Counted from the stretch's first letter, positions 15,432 to 23,730 are shown. The stretch: DNA of 64,000 nucleotides from Prevotella sp. (GCA_017548605.1 JAFYZT010000026.1:1-64000), one strand, 5' to 3'. Notes: generated from the sequence alone by a model not told the origin. Made by a program: numbers and translations.

Positions 15432-16893
15432 ATGCATTATGGATTTTGCGGTACCATGCGAAGAACCACACTAATGCAATGACGAGAGCCACGGCCCCAA
15501 GGATATATCCAATGGTTTGTTCGAGTCCTAATGCCTGTGGGCTCACGAAAAGGAATGTGGAACATACCGTTGTCATAAACAGTGCCGGCACGAGTGTGAT
15601 GATGAAAGGCTTATGCTGTTGCACCAGGAACACCGTTATTGCCCATAACATGAACACTGAAAGTGTCTGGTTAGACCATCCGAACCAACTCCACAGCATA
15701 TTGAATCCCTCTTTGTCGTTCATCTGCCAGATGAGCAATGCCACCGCAGCAGCGAACATCGGAATACATACATACAATCGTTTACGTATGGTGCGTTGTT
15801 CCAGTCGCACGAAGTCGGCAATGATGAGTCGTGCAGAACGGAATGCCGTATCACCGCTGGTGATAGGTGCCGCCACCACACCCAGGAGTGCCAATATGCC
15901 ACCTACCACGCCAAGCCAGTCGTTACAGATGATATTGACGACAGACGGAGCATCGTTAATTGCCTTCGCTCCACCTGCTATCTGTTCATATCCCGGTGTT
16001 GGATTGTCGTAGAAAAAATACATGGCCACGGTGGCCCAAATCAGTGCCACGATGCCTTCAGTAATCATGGCTCCATAGAAGATGGGGCGTCCCATTTTCT
16101 CTTTCTTCATGCACCGAGCCATGAGCGGACTTTGCGTGGCGTGGAAGCCACTGATGGCGCCACAGGCGATGGTGATAAAGAGATAGGGGAAGATATTGTT
16201 CGCCGTGAGCGGTTCAGTGCTCAGCCCTTCCCACAATTCGGGAATGTCGGGCCGTTTGATGAGAAGCATGATGAGCAAAGCCGCTGCCATAAAAAGCAGT
16301 GAAAATGCAAACAGCGGATACACTTTACCAATGATTTTATCGATGGGCAGCAGTGTAGCGATGATGTAATACAAGAATATGATACATATCCAGAAGATAT
16401 ACTTTCCAACATTCTCAGTGAAAACTGCCGGTTCCCACATATCGCCCAATATTTTCGCCGGGCTGAACACAAAAACCGCACCCACCATCATCAGGAGGAA
16501 TACCGAGAAGATGAGCATCACCTGTTTCGTTGTCTTTCCGAGGTATCTACCAATGATTTCCGGTTGGTTCGCCCCACCCAGCCGTACGCTGAGCATGCCA
16601 CTTAAGTAGTCGTGCACTGCTCCTGCGAAGATACACCCCAGAACAATCCACAGGTAGGCAGAAGGTCCGAACTTCGCTCCCATAATAGCACCGAAGATGG
16701 GGCCCGTTCCTGCAATATTGAGGAACTGAATCATGAATATTTTCCATGAAGGCAATACGATGAAGTCAACTCCATCGGCTTTCGCTACTGCCGGTGTCGG
16801 TCTATCATCTGGGCCGAACACCCTTTCCACGAATTTTCCATAGAGGAGATAGCCCAGAACAAGGGCCACGAGGCTTATTACGAAAGAAATCAT
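15430..16893 (-). CDS. cstA: Carbon starvation protein CstA-type transporter
   Basis: This 487-residue polytopic membrane protein is of the CstA family. It has about thirteen hydrophobic segments and the signature stretches GPIFGAIMGAKFGP, GAVHDYLSGMLSVR and GFHATQSPLMARC. The family includes proton-driven importers of peptides or pyruvate induced by carbon limitation in E. coli. This protein is shorter than E. coli CstA (701) but is the usual length for the Bacteroidetes branch. The substrate here is inferred only from family. Upstream lies the regulatory region shared with the divergent GHL10 gene. Confidence 0.9.
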   Translation of the reverse strand: MISFVISLVALVLGYLLYGKFVERVFGPDDRPTPAVAKADGVDFIVLPSWKIFMIQFLNIAGTGPIFGAIMGAKFGPSAYLWIVLGCIFAGAVHDYLSGMLSVRLGGANQPEIIGRYLGKTTKQVMLIFSVFLLMMVGAVFVFSPAKILGDMWEPAVFTENVGKYIFWICIIFLYYIIATLLPIDKIIGKVYPLFAFSLLFMAAALLIMLLIKRPDIPELWEGLSTEPLTANNIFPYLFITIACGAISGFHATQSPLMARCMKKEKMGRPIFYGAMITEGIVALIWATVAMYFFYDNPTPGYEQIAGGAKAINDAPSVVNIICNDWLGVVGGILALLGVVAAPITSGDTAFRSARLIIADFVRLEQRTIRKRLYVCIPMFAAAVALLIWQMNDKEGFNMLWSWFGWSNQTLSVFMLWAITVFLVQQHKPFIITLVPALFMTTVCSTFLFVSPQALGLEQTIGYILGAVALVIALVWFFAWYRKIHNA

Positions 16894-16954
16894 GTCGTTT
16901 GTATATTTCTATTGCAAAGTTACACATTTAATTTGAAATAAGGAAAAAAAAGAA

Positions 16955-17107
16955 TAACTTTAATTTGTTGAAGTTACTTGCTCTCGGAAAAGCCTAAATA
17001 AATTTGGCTTTTCTCTCAAATATACGTAACTTTAACTTTGTTGAAGTTACTCCCTTTCGGAAAAGCCCAAATAAATTTGGCTTTTCTCTCAATTATCCGT
17101 AACTTTG
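16955..17107 (+). promoter_or_regulatory. Tandem promoter/operator-like modules (two 72-73-bp copies)
   Basis: Copy 1 spans 16955-17026 and copy 2 spans 17027-17099; they differ at about ten positions. Each starts TAACTTTAA, and contains GTTGAAGTTACT and a near-perfect palindrome GAAAAGCC(Y)AAAT-AA-ATTTGGCTTTTC followed by TCTCAA. A perfect -7 box TAACTTTG (17100-17107) ends the array, 57 bases before the GHL10 start codon. The palindrome covers the -33 zone, so it could be an operator. Confidence 0.7.
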
Positions 17108-17164
17108 CACGAAAATTACATAAACGCTCTTTTGTGTCGTCATTCGACCTTATATTATTTAGCA

Positions 17165-18817
17165 ATGAAGAAACTGCTTTTGAGCCTGTTATTCGTTACA
17201 CTTGCCATGACAGGCCAAGCTCAGCCCCCAAAGTATGAAGTACGAGCCGTTTGGCTCACCACGATAGGCGGTATTGACTGGCCTCGCACCCATGCCACCA
17301 GTTCATCGTCTGCAGCCCAGCAAAAGCGCGAGTTGTCGAGAATTCTCGACCAGTTGAAGAAAGCCAACGTCAATACCGTTTTATTGCAGACACGCGTGCG
17401 CGCCAGCACCATCTATCCCTCTCAATATGAACCATACGACGCCTGCCTGACAGGTCGTCAGGGCGGCAATCCCGGTTACGACCCTTTGCGTTACGCCATT
17501 GACGAGTGTCACAAGCGCGGCATGGAGTTGCATGCCTGGGTGGTAACCATCCCCGTGGGTAAATGGAACTCCCAAGGTTGCAAAGCATTGCGCAATCGCT
17601 ACCCTAACCTCATCCATAAGATTGGCGACGAGGGTTATATGAATCCTGAGATGGAAGAGACCGGCAATTATCTTGCCAAGGTATGTCAAGAGATTGTTGA
17701 CAAGTATGATGTTGACGGCATCCACCTTGACTACATCCGTTATCCCGAGAACTGGAAAATGAAGGTTGGCAAGGAGCAAGGCCGTCAATACATTACCAAT
17801 ATCGTGAAGAAGATTCACCGCGCTGTGAAGCAAAAGAAGCGTTGGGTGAAACTCAGCTGTTCCCCGATAGGTAAGTATTCCGACCTTTCGAGGTATTCGA
17901 GCAAAGGTTGGAACGCCTATAACACCGTTTGTCAGGATGCCCAAAAATGGTTGCGCGACGGTTTGATGGACGAGTTGTTTCCCATGATGTATTTCCGTGG
18001 AGACAATTTCTATCCTTTCGCCATCAACTGGAAGGAGCACACCTATGGTCGCATTATCGCCCCTGGGCTGGGCATCTGGTTCTTGTCGCGTTCCGAAGGT
18101 AACTGGCCCTTGATAGACATCACCCGGGAGTTGGAGTTTCTCAGGAGCAACGGGATGGGTCACACCTATTTTCGCAGCCGATTCTTTACTGACAACACCA
18201 AGGGTATCTATGATTATGCATGTAACCGCTTGGACACCTACCCTGCTTTGATTCCCGCTCTGACATGGGAGCACCGCACCGCTCCTCAACCTCCCCGTCA
18301 TTTGTTTATTGACAACAGTGGCGACAACATTACCCTTTATTGGGAAGGAGCTAAGGACAACAGTGACGGTGATTACCTGACGTACAATGTGTATGTCAGC
18401 AATAACGGAACAGTTGACATCCGTCAGTCGCGCAATCTTGTCGCCTGTCGTGTGATGGGCAATAGTATCTCCTTCCGTGGTTCATCGGCCCATAGCAACC
18501 TCTCTTTTGCTGTCACCGCCATGGACCGTTACGGCAATGAGTCAACGGCCTTACAAAGTGCTGCCGAGCCCCGCTCGTCGCAACAATTGCTTAAGAACGA
18601 CGGTCGTCGTCTGTATCTTCCTAAGAAAGACCCCGCTTTGGATGCCAATTTCGTGGTGATAGAGAGTATGGCTGGTAATATCGTAAAACGCGCGTATTAC
18701 AACAGTGACGTGATTGAGATTTACGACCTTCCCGAAGGCGTTTATTCCATCCACTCGATGAACCGCAATAAGAAGACCCACCGTATCGGCTATTTCATTG
18801 TGAAAAGAGGAAATTGA
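17165..18817 (+). CDS. GHL10-family glycoside hydrolase-like protein with possible T9SS tail
   Basis: This 550-residue secreted protein has a signal peptide (1-20, ending GQAQ). The GHL10 (DUF4015-type) barrel follows at about residues 24-340, with VRAVWLTTIGGIDWP, the GMELHAWV strand and DGIHLDYIRYP. A fibronectin-III-like region lies at about 375-470. The last ~60 residues (FVVIESMAGNIVKR ... IYDLPEGVYSIHS ... IGYFIVKR) resemble a type IX secretion sorting domain. GHL10 proteins are predicted to cut cell-surface or environmental glycans, with little biochemistry. I start at ATG 17165, not at upstream in-frame codons, because the signal peptide begins there. A paralogue is at 23740. Confidence 0.85.
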   Translation: MKKLLLSLLFVTLAMTGQAQPPKYEVRAVWLTTIGGIDWPRTHATSSSSAAQQKRELSRILDQLKKANVNTVLLQTRVRASTIYPSQYEPYDACLTGRQGGNPGYDPLRYAIDECHKRGMELHAWVVTIPVGKWNSQGCKALRNRYPNLIHKIGDEGYMNPEMEETGNYLAKVCQEIVDKYDVDGIHLDYIRYPENWKMKVGKEQGRQYITNIVKKIHRAVKQKKRWVKLSCSPIGKYSDLSRYSSKGWNAYNTVCQDAQKWLRDGLMDELFPMMYFRGDNFYPFAINWKEHTYGRIIAPGLGIWFLSRSEGNWPLIDITRELEFLRSNGMGHTYFRSRFFTDNTKGIYDYACNRLDTYPALIPALTWEHRTAPQPPRHLFIDNSGDNITLYWEGAKDNSDGDYLTYNVYVSNNGTVDIRQSRNLVACRVMGNSISFRGSSAHSNLSFAVTAMDRYGNESTALQSAAEPRSSQQLLKNDGRRLYLPKKDPALDANFVVIESMAGNIVKRAYYNSDVIEIYDLPEGVYSIHSMNRNKKTHRIGYFIVKRGN

Positions 18818-18856
18818 AAGGTTGAACATACTAGCGGTCTAGACCAAATACAATAA

Positions 18857-18892
18857 CGAATGTGGGGATGGCTGTTGCCATCCCCACATTCG
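18857..18892. terminator. Bidirectional terminator-like hairpin
   Basis: A perfect 16-bp stem (CGAATGTGGGGATGGC) with a TGTT loop lies between the converging GHL10 and DUF3127 genes. It lacks a T-tract, so termination is inferred from position and stability. Confidence 0.7.
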
Positions 18893-18913
18893 TATGGTTA
18901 TTGAAAGCGTTTT

Positions 18914-19366
18914 TCAGAACGGAAGGTCGTCAGTATTCTCGGCACCGCCGGCTGTAATATCTTCGGTTGTAGCAGCTGAAGCCGGGTTCGCTGTCGGAGC
19001 AGCGGAGGCGGGAGTTGCGGGTGCCGGAGGCACTGGCTGTGCCGGTGGGAAGGGTTGCGTGTCAGGCCCTGCCACCTGCGGAGGTGTGCCGAGCGACGGG
19101 TCGTAGGGTCGGACATCGTAAGCACGTACAGAGTTGTACCATTTTCCATTGTATTCTCGGGCATCAATATCAAAGAAGACATGCAGGTCCTGACCCTGTT
19201 GAATATTGAAGCGGCTGAGGCGATCAGCACCCCATACCGAGAACACCAATCTTTTAGGGAATTGTTCTATGGTTTCCAATACGAAATCGCATGCTTTCCA
19301 ATCACCACGAGCACTTGTTCCACTACGTTCAGGTAATACTTGTATAATTTTTCCTTGAAGGTCCAT
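18914..19366 (-). CDS. DUF3127 protein with SSB-like acidic C-terminal tip
   Basis: A 150-residue protein with an N-terminal DUF3127 domain (about residues 1-90, GKIIQVLPERSGTSARGDWK ... FDIDAREYNGKWYNSVRAYDV), a probable OB-type beta-barrel. A Pro/Ala-rich linker of about 50 residues follows, and the protein ends ENTDDLPF. OB fold, disordered linker and terminal DDxPF tip are the plan of bacterial SSB, whose tip recruits RecQ, RecO, PriA and others. I infer single-stranded DNA binding; family function is not established. A shorter paralogue is directly upstream, and dnaN starts divergently beyond that. Confidence 0.8.
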   Translation of the reverse strand: MDLQGKIIQVLPERSGTSARGDWKACDFVLETIEQFPKRLVFSVWGADRLSRFNIQQGQDLHVFFDIDAREYNGKWYNSVRAYDVRPYDPSLGTPPQVAGPDTQPFPPAQPVPPAPATPASAAPTANPASAATTEDITAGGAENTDDLPF

Positions 19367-19384
19367 ATATTTAATAAGGTATTT

Positions 19385-19412
19385 AGTTACGAGTTATGAG
19401 TTACGAGTTGTT
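19385..19412. repeat. Four tandem 7-bp units, AGTTACG type
   Basis: AGTTACG, AGTTATG, AGTTACG, AGTTGTT between the two DUF3127 genes; the last unit touches the stop codon of the upstream gene. Confidence 0.8.
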
Positions 19413-19761
19413 AGAAGGGGGTAACACTTGCGACGGCACCTGCAGGTGGGAACGGCTCAAGAGTCTGAGCAGCGTTGTCTAGTGGCTGCCCTGCCTGCAG
19501 CGGGCGTACATCGTAGGCACGGAAAGAATTGAACCATTTACCTTGGTATTCGTGGGCGTCAATATCGAAGTACACCTGTACTTCTTGTCCTTCCTGTATA
19601 TTGAATCTGTGCATTCTGTCCTCACCGAACACTTCGAAAGCGAACTTTTTGGGATATGCCTCCATTGTTTCCAGCACATAGCTACCTACTTTCCAGTCGC
19701 CCCTGGCTGAGGAGCCGCTTCTTTCCGGCAACACTTTGATTATCTTTCCTTGTATTTCCAT
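19411..19761 (-). CDS. DUF3127 protein, short paralogue
   Basis: This 116-residue protein is clearly homologous to its neighbour over the whole N-terminal domain (same GKIIKVLPERSGSSARGDWK start and DIDAHEYQGKWFNSFRAYDVRP block). It has only a short tail that ends SVTPF without the acidic residues. Tandem duplication followed by divergence of the tail is the simplest reading. If these proteins bind single-stranded DNA, this copy would lack the protein-recruiting tip. It is transcribed away from dnaN from a shared 208-bp region. Confidence 0.8.
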   Translation of the reverse strand: MEIQGKIIKVLPERSGSSARGDWKVGSYVLETMEAYPKKFAFEVFGEDRMHRFNIQEGQEVQVYFDIDAHEYQGKWFNSFRAYDVRPLQAGQPLDNAAQTLEPFPPAGAVASVTPF

Positions 19762-19763
19762 TT

Positions 19764-19797
19764 GAGTTTATGAGTTTGTTAGTTTTGTTAGTTCATT
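19764..19797. repeat. Four tandem 8-9-bp units, GAGTTTAT type
   Basis: GAGTTTAT, GAGTTTGTT, AGTTTTGTT, AGTTCATT directly upstream of the short DUF3127 gene. It is the same family as at 15378 and 53353. Confidence 0.7.
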
Positions 19798-19853
19798 ATC
19801 AGTTTGCGAAATTACTAAAAAAACTTCGGAATAAGAATTTTTTTCCTCTTTTT

Positions 19854-19885
19854 TTTGTTTAGAAGAATGGATTTTTGTAATTTTG
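19854..19885 (+). promoter_or_regulatory. Promoter of the dnaN gene cluster
   Basis: A -33 TTTG (19854-19857), a 20-base spacer and a -7 TAATTTTG (19878-19885) match the Bacteroidetes consensus. The 5' leader would be about 80 bases. Confidence 0.7.
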
Positions 19886-19969
19886 TATCGATATACGGCC
19901 CGTTGCGAAAGAACGAGCTGAAGTGCTTTATGCAATAAGCAAATAATAACTAAAATAACAATACCATCC

Positions 19970-21094
19970 ATGAGATTTTCCGTATCCAGCTCATCATTGA
20001 GCAACAATTTGATGTCGTTAGCCAAAGTGATCAACAGCAAGAACTCGCTTGCCATCCTGGAGTGCATCTTGTTTGACATCCGCAATGGTCAGTTGACGAT
20101 GACTGCCTCAGACAGCGAGAACACCATGAAGACAACCATGGCCCTTGAAGAGTGCGATGGTGAGGCTTATGTGGCCATTTCCAGCAGGAAGTTGCTTGAT
20201 GCCGTCAGGGAGTTGCCAGAGCAGCCATTGACTTTTGAGATAGACACGACAAATTATACCGTCATCGTTTATTATCAGAACGGCCAATACAATTTTATTG
20301 CTGAGAATGCCGACACATTCCCACAGGATCAGCCTATCAGCGAGGATTCGACCCTCATCACGGTGGGAGCCCCTGTTCTTTCGAACAATATCACCCGTTC
20401 CATTTTTGCAACGATGCAGGACAATCTTCATCCGGCGATGAATGGCATTTACTTTGACCTTACCGCGGAAGGTTTGTTCATTGTTGCCACTGACGGCAGA
20501 AAACTCGTCCGCAATAAGATTTTGAACATTAAGAGCGAGACACCCGCTTCGTTTATCCTTCCCAAGAAGCCCGCCTCGCTGTTGAAAAACGTGTTGCCGA
20601 AAGATGAAGGCGACGTGGTTATAAAATTCGACACCCGCAGTGCCATCATCAGTTATCCTGGAGGCACCCTCACCTGCCGTTTGATTGACGGTCGTTATCC
20701 TAACTACAACTCCGTCATTCCCAAGAATAATCCTAATCAGATTATGGTTGACAGGAAGACCTTGTTGAGTGCTTTGCGCAGGGTGTTGCCATTTGCCAGT
20801 GAAAGCAGTCAGCTCATCCGTTTCCATATTGAGATGGGCAAGTTGGAAATCTCCTCAGAGGATTTGGACTATGCTACTAGTGCCAAGGAAAGCATCATCT
20901 GCGACTATAACGGTCAGCCCATGAGCATCGGCTTCAAGGGCGGCAGCTTTGTGGAAGCGTTGAGCAACCTTGAGAGCGACGAGGTTTTGATTGAGTTAGC
21001 CGACCCCAGTCGTGCCGGTGTTATCCGTCCAGCCACCCAGCCTGACAATGAAGAGGTGTTGATGCTCATCATGCCGATGTTGCTGAACGACTAA
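19970..21094 (+). CDS. dnaN: DNA polymerase III beta sliding clamp
   Basis: The beta clamp encircles DNA and holds the replicative polymerase. At 374 residues it is full length, with the three clamp domains in order (about 1-120, 130-250 and 251-374). Recognisable segments are NSLAILECILFDI near the N-terminus, the ATDGRKLVR block near 177 and the C-terminal LMLIMPMLL. It heads a plus-strand run with an exonuclease, coaBC and a small acidic protein. The dnaN-exonuclease-coaBC order is common in Bacteroidales. Confidence 0.97.
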   Translation: MRFSVSSSSLSNNLMSLAKVINSKNSLAILECILFDIRNGQLTMTASDSENTMKTTMALEECDGEAYVAISSRKLLDAVRELPEQPLTFEIDTTNYTVIVYYQNGQYNFIAENADTFPQDQPISEDSTLITVGAPVLSNNITRSIFATMQDNLHPAMNGIYFDLTAEGLFIVATDGRKLVRNKILNIKSETPASFILPKKPASLLKNVLPKDEGDVVIKFDTRSAIISYPGGTLTCRLIDGRYPNYNSVIPKNNPNQIMVDRKTLLSALRRVLPFASESSQLIRFHIEMGKLEISSEDLDYATSAKESIICDYNGQPMSIGFKGGSFVEALSNLESDEVLIELADPSRAGVIRPATQPDNEEVLMLIMPMLLND

Positions 21095-21111
21095 CGGACA
21101 CGTTTATCGCC

Positions 21112-21960
21112 ATGACATTGCAGCTCACCCGTCCGCTCATCGTCTTTGACTTGGAGACTACCGGTTTGGATGTGGCCAAGGATCGCATTATCCAGATAGC
21201 CTATGTGAAGGTTTTTCCCGACGGCACGGAGAAGCGTGTAAATGAGAAAGTAAATCCTGGCATGCCCATTCCTAAAGAAGTGACCGCGATTACCGGCATC
21301 AGCGATGCCGACGTATCATCCTGTCCCACCTTCAAGGAGTTGTCGGTTACGTTGCGTAACGACATGGTTGACTGCGACTTTGCCGGTTTCAATTCCAACC
21401 ATTTCGACATTCCCATTTTGGTGGAAGAGTTTCTGCGTGCAGAGATAGACTTTGACTTCAGCAAATGTCATTTCATTGACATTCAGACCATTTACCATAA
21501 GATGGAGCCCCGCAATCTGTCTGCCGCCTACCGTTTTTACTGTGGACGTGAGATGGAGAGTGATTTCCGCGCCCACCATGCTGAGGACGATGCCGAAGCG
21601 ACGTACAGGGTATTATTGGGCGAATTGGCAAGATACTCCGAGGGTGAGAAACGACTGCCCGGCAGCGATGTGAAATCCTTGGCCGATTATTCAAAGACTT
21701 TTGACCGCATTGACTTTGCCGGTCGCATTGTCTGGAAGGAAGTGGTCGGCAAGGATGGTAAGGTGTTGAAGGAAAAGGACGGGCAGCCTATGCGTCAGGA
21801 AGTGTTCAACTTCGGCAAGTACAAGGGTCAGTCCGTGGTTGATGTTTTCCGTCGCGACCCCAATTATTACAATTGGATGATGGAGAAAGATTTCACGTTG
21901 AATACCAAGAACGTGCTCACGCGTATCCGTATGCGTGACATGATGGCAAAACCACGATAA
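21112..21960 (+). CDS. DnaQ-type 3'-5' exonuclease
   Basis: A 282-residue DEDDh exonuclease. Exo I is VFDLETTGLD (about 9-18), Exo II lies around the FNSNHFDIPIL segment (near 90), and Exo III is HHAEDDAEATY near 150 with the catalytic His. About 60 C-terminal residues form a separate small domain (FNFGKYKGQSVVDVF ... YYNWMMEKDF), also seen in other DnaQ-like exonucleases such as ExoX-type enzymes. It starts 18 bases after dnaN and is followed at once by coaBC. A proofreading or repair role beside dnaN is plausible but not proven. Confidence 0.88.
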   Translation: MTLQLTRPLIVFDLETTGLDVAKDRIIQIAYVKVFPDGTEKRVNEKVNPGMPIPKEVTAITGISDADVSSCPTFKELSVTLRNDMVDCDFAGFNSNHFDIPILVEEFLRAEIDFDFSKCHFIDIQTIYHKMEPRNLSAAYRFYCGREMESDFRAHHAEDDAEATYRVLLGELARYSEGEKRLPGSDVKSLADYSKTFDRIDFAGRIVWKEVVGKDGKVLKEKDGQPMRQEVFNFGKYKGQSVVDVFRRDPNYYNWMMEKDFTLNTKNVLTRIRMRDMMAKPR

Positions 21961-21961
21961 G

Positions 21962-23200
21962 ATGTTAGAAGGCAAGAAAATAGTGTTAGGCATTACAGGT
22001 AGCATAGCTGCCTACAAAGCCTGTCTGTTAATTCGCTTGTTAATCAAGTCGGGAGCCGAGGTGCAGGTAGTCATCACTCCGGCAGGAAAGGAGTTTATTA
22101 CCCCTATTACATTGTCGGCTTTGACGCACAAGCCCGTTGTGAGTGAATTTTTCTCACAGCGTGACGGCACATGGCATTCGCACGTTGACCTTGGTCTGTG
22201 GGCCGACGCCATGTTGATAGCTCCCTGTACAGCCAGTACGTTGGGCAAAATGGCCCATGGAGTGGCCGACAACATGTTGATTACCACCTATCTGTCGATG
22301 AAAGCCCCAGTGTTCATTGCCCCTGCCATGGATTTGGACATGTATGCCCACCCTTCCACACAGCGTAATATAGAGACGTTGACCGGTTACGGTTGCCATT
22401 TCATTGAGCCGTCGAGCGGTTTCCTTGCCAGTGGTTTGGAGGGCAAGGGTCGTATGGAAGAGCCCGAACGCATAGTCTCCGTACTTGAGGATTTCTTTCT
22501 TTCACCAACCACCCCTACCCCTTTGGAAGGGGATGGTTGCGCAGAGAAGGGCGATTTGAGCGGCAAGCGAATCATGATTACCGCTGGTCCCACTCATGAG
22601 AAGATAGACCCTGTCCGGTTTATCGGCAATTACAGTAGTGGCAAGATGGGTTTTGCCTTAGCCGAAGAATGTATGAGGCGCGGAGCCGAGGTCACGTTGA
22701 TAGCCGGTCCTGTAGCCCTCTCCTGTTCACCCTCCATCCATCGTATTGACGTGGAGAGCTGCATGGAGATGTATGACGCAGCCATGAAAGCCTTCCCCCA
22801 TCAGGATGCCGCCATACTCTGTGCCGCCGTGGCTGATTTCCGTCCTACGGAACAGTCAGCCACCAAGATTAAACGTGAAGGCGGTGACATGGTACTCCAT
22901 TTACAAGCCAATCCTGACATTGCCGCCTCTCTTGGGCAAAATAAATCCGACGGTCAGGTGTTGGTGGGTTTCGCTTTGGAGACGAATGACGAGTTCAGCA
23001 ATGCCCAGAAGAAACTGGAGAAAAAGAATCTCGACTTCATTGTCCTGAACAGTCTACGCAATGCAGGCACCTGTTTCCAGAGCGATGACAACCAAATCAG
23101 CATTATCAGTCGTCATGGCAAGAAAGATTTCGACAAAAAGTCGAAGTCTGCCGTCGCCGCCGACATCATCAATGAATTATCCAACATCCTTTGTTCATAA
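21962..23200 (+). CDS. coaBC: Bifunctional phosphopantothenoylcysteine decarboxylase / phosphopantothenate-cysteine ligase
   Basis: CoaBC carries out two steps of coenzyme A synthesis: ligation of cysteine to 4'-phosphopantothenate and decarboxylation of the product. The FMN-dependent decarboxylase domain (about residues 1-175) has GSIAAYKA and the PAMD block. The ligase domain (about 200-412) has TAGPTHEKIDPVRFIGNYSSGKMG and AAVADFRP. The linker around 179-195 (SPTTPTPLEGDGC) is encoded by a copy of the GC palindrome found between genes elsewhere, inserted without breaking the frame. The usual PAMN reads PAMD, and the decarboxylase Cys region reads LASG. Both need family alignment. Confidence 0.94.
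   Translation: MLEGKKIVLGITGSIAAYKACLLIRLLIKSGAEVQVVITPAGKEFITPITLSALTHKPVVSEFFSQRDGTWHSHVDLGLWADAMLIAPCTASTLGKMAHGVADNMLITTYLSMKAPVFIAPAMDLDMYAHPSTQRNIETLTGYGCHFIEPSSGFLASGLEGKGRMEEPERIVSVLEDFFLSPTTPTPLEGDGCAEKGDLSGKRIMITAGPTHEKIDPVRFIGNYSSGKMGFALAEECMRRGAEVTLIAGPVALSCSPSIHRIDVESCMEMYDAAMKAFPHQDAAILCAAVADFRPTEQSATKIKREGGDMVLHLQANPDIAASLGQNKSDGQVLVGFALETNDEFSNAQKKLEKKNLDFIVLNSLRNAGTCFQSDDNQISIISRHGKKDFDKKSKSAVAADIINELSNILCS
22506..22539. repeat. GC-rich palindromic repeat, copy 3, inside coaBC
   Basis: The arms CAACCACCCC and GGGGATGGTTG form an almost perfect inverted repeat around TACCCCTTTGGAA. It lies in the stretch encoding the linker between the two CoaBC domains. Confidence 0.8.
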
Positions 23201-23212
23201 AAGAAATTCCCA

Positions 23213-23662
23213 ATGAAGGCAACTCCCCAGACCATCCAACAGATTGAGCGTGTAATCAAGAAATTGTCACAGAAATTCCCGTTTGCCGACGAACCGACAA
23301 TGTTGACAGACATTCACCTGCGTCTTACCCAGGAGAGTGGTGAGTTGCTTGCCTTTGATGATGACGACAAGGAGATAACCCGTTGTGTTATTGAGGAATG
23401 GATAGATAACAAAGACAGTAGTTTCTATGATGATGCCACTGAAATCTTACGCCGTTGTTTTCAGAAGAATAATCAGGAGGTGGATAATTGGGGCATTTTG
23501 AAACCCTACAGTGTGGTGTTGGAGGATGAGGACGGCGAGTTTGTGGCCGAGTTGTATGTTGCTGATGACGACACATTCATCTTCGGCGGAGACTTAATGA
23601 AAGGATTGGATGAAGATTTGGACAAGTTTTTGAAGGACTTGTTCGGGGAAGAGAAGAAATAA
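23213..23662 (+). CDS. Acidic protein of unknown function
   Basis: A 149-residue, strongly acidic, soluble protein with no signal peptide. The N-terminal third is helical (QTIQQIERVIKKLSQKF). The middle and end are rich in Asp and Glu (DDDDKE, EDEDGEF, ADDDTF, DEDLDKFLKDLFGEE). I do not recognise a named domain. It starts 13 bases after coaBC and is the last gene of the dnaN run, in the place where other Bacteroidales carry DUF4835 and recN. A cytoplasmic accessory or regulatory role is all that can be suggested. Confidence 0.75.
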   Translation: MKATPQTIQQIERVIKKLSQKFPFADEPTMLTDIHLRLTQESGELLAFDDDDKEITRCVIEEWIDNKDSSFYDDATEILRRCFQKNNQEVDNWGILKPYSVVLEDEDGEFVAELYVADDDTFIFGGDLMKGLDEDLDKFLKDLFGEEKK

Positions 23663-23672
23663 GACAATCAGA

Positions 23673-23730
23673 TTGAACGTTGAACGTTGAACAGTAGAAG
23701 GCCCCTTTACCCCCCTCCAAAGGAGGGGGA
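23673..23730. repeat. Heptamer array plus GC palindrome (copy 4)
   Basis: Three heptamers (TTGAACG twice, then TTGAACA, 23673-23693) are followed by a palindrome (CCCCCTCC ... GGAGGGGG, about 23702-23730). They occupy the gap between two converging genes; the palindrome may act as a terminator. Confidence 0.75.

Noticed and set aside
1318-17107. Repeat arrays at 1318, 10257 and 16955 considered as CRISPR arrays.
   Set aside because: Units are adjacent without unique spacers and no cas genes are present.
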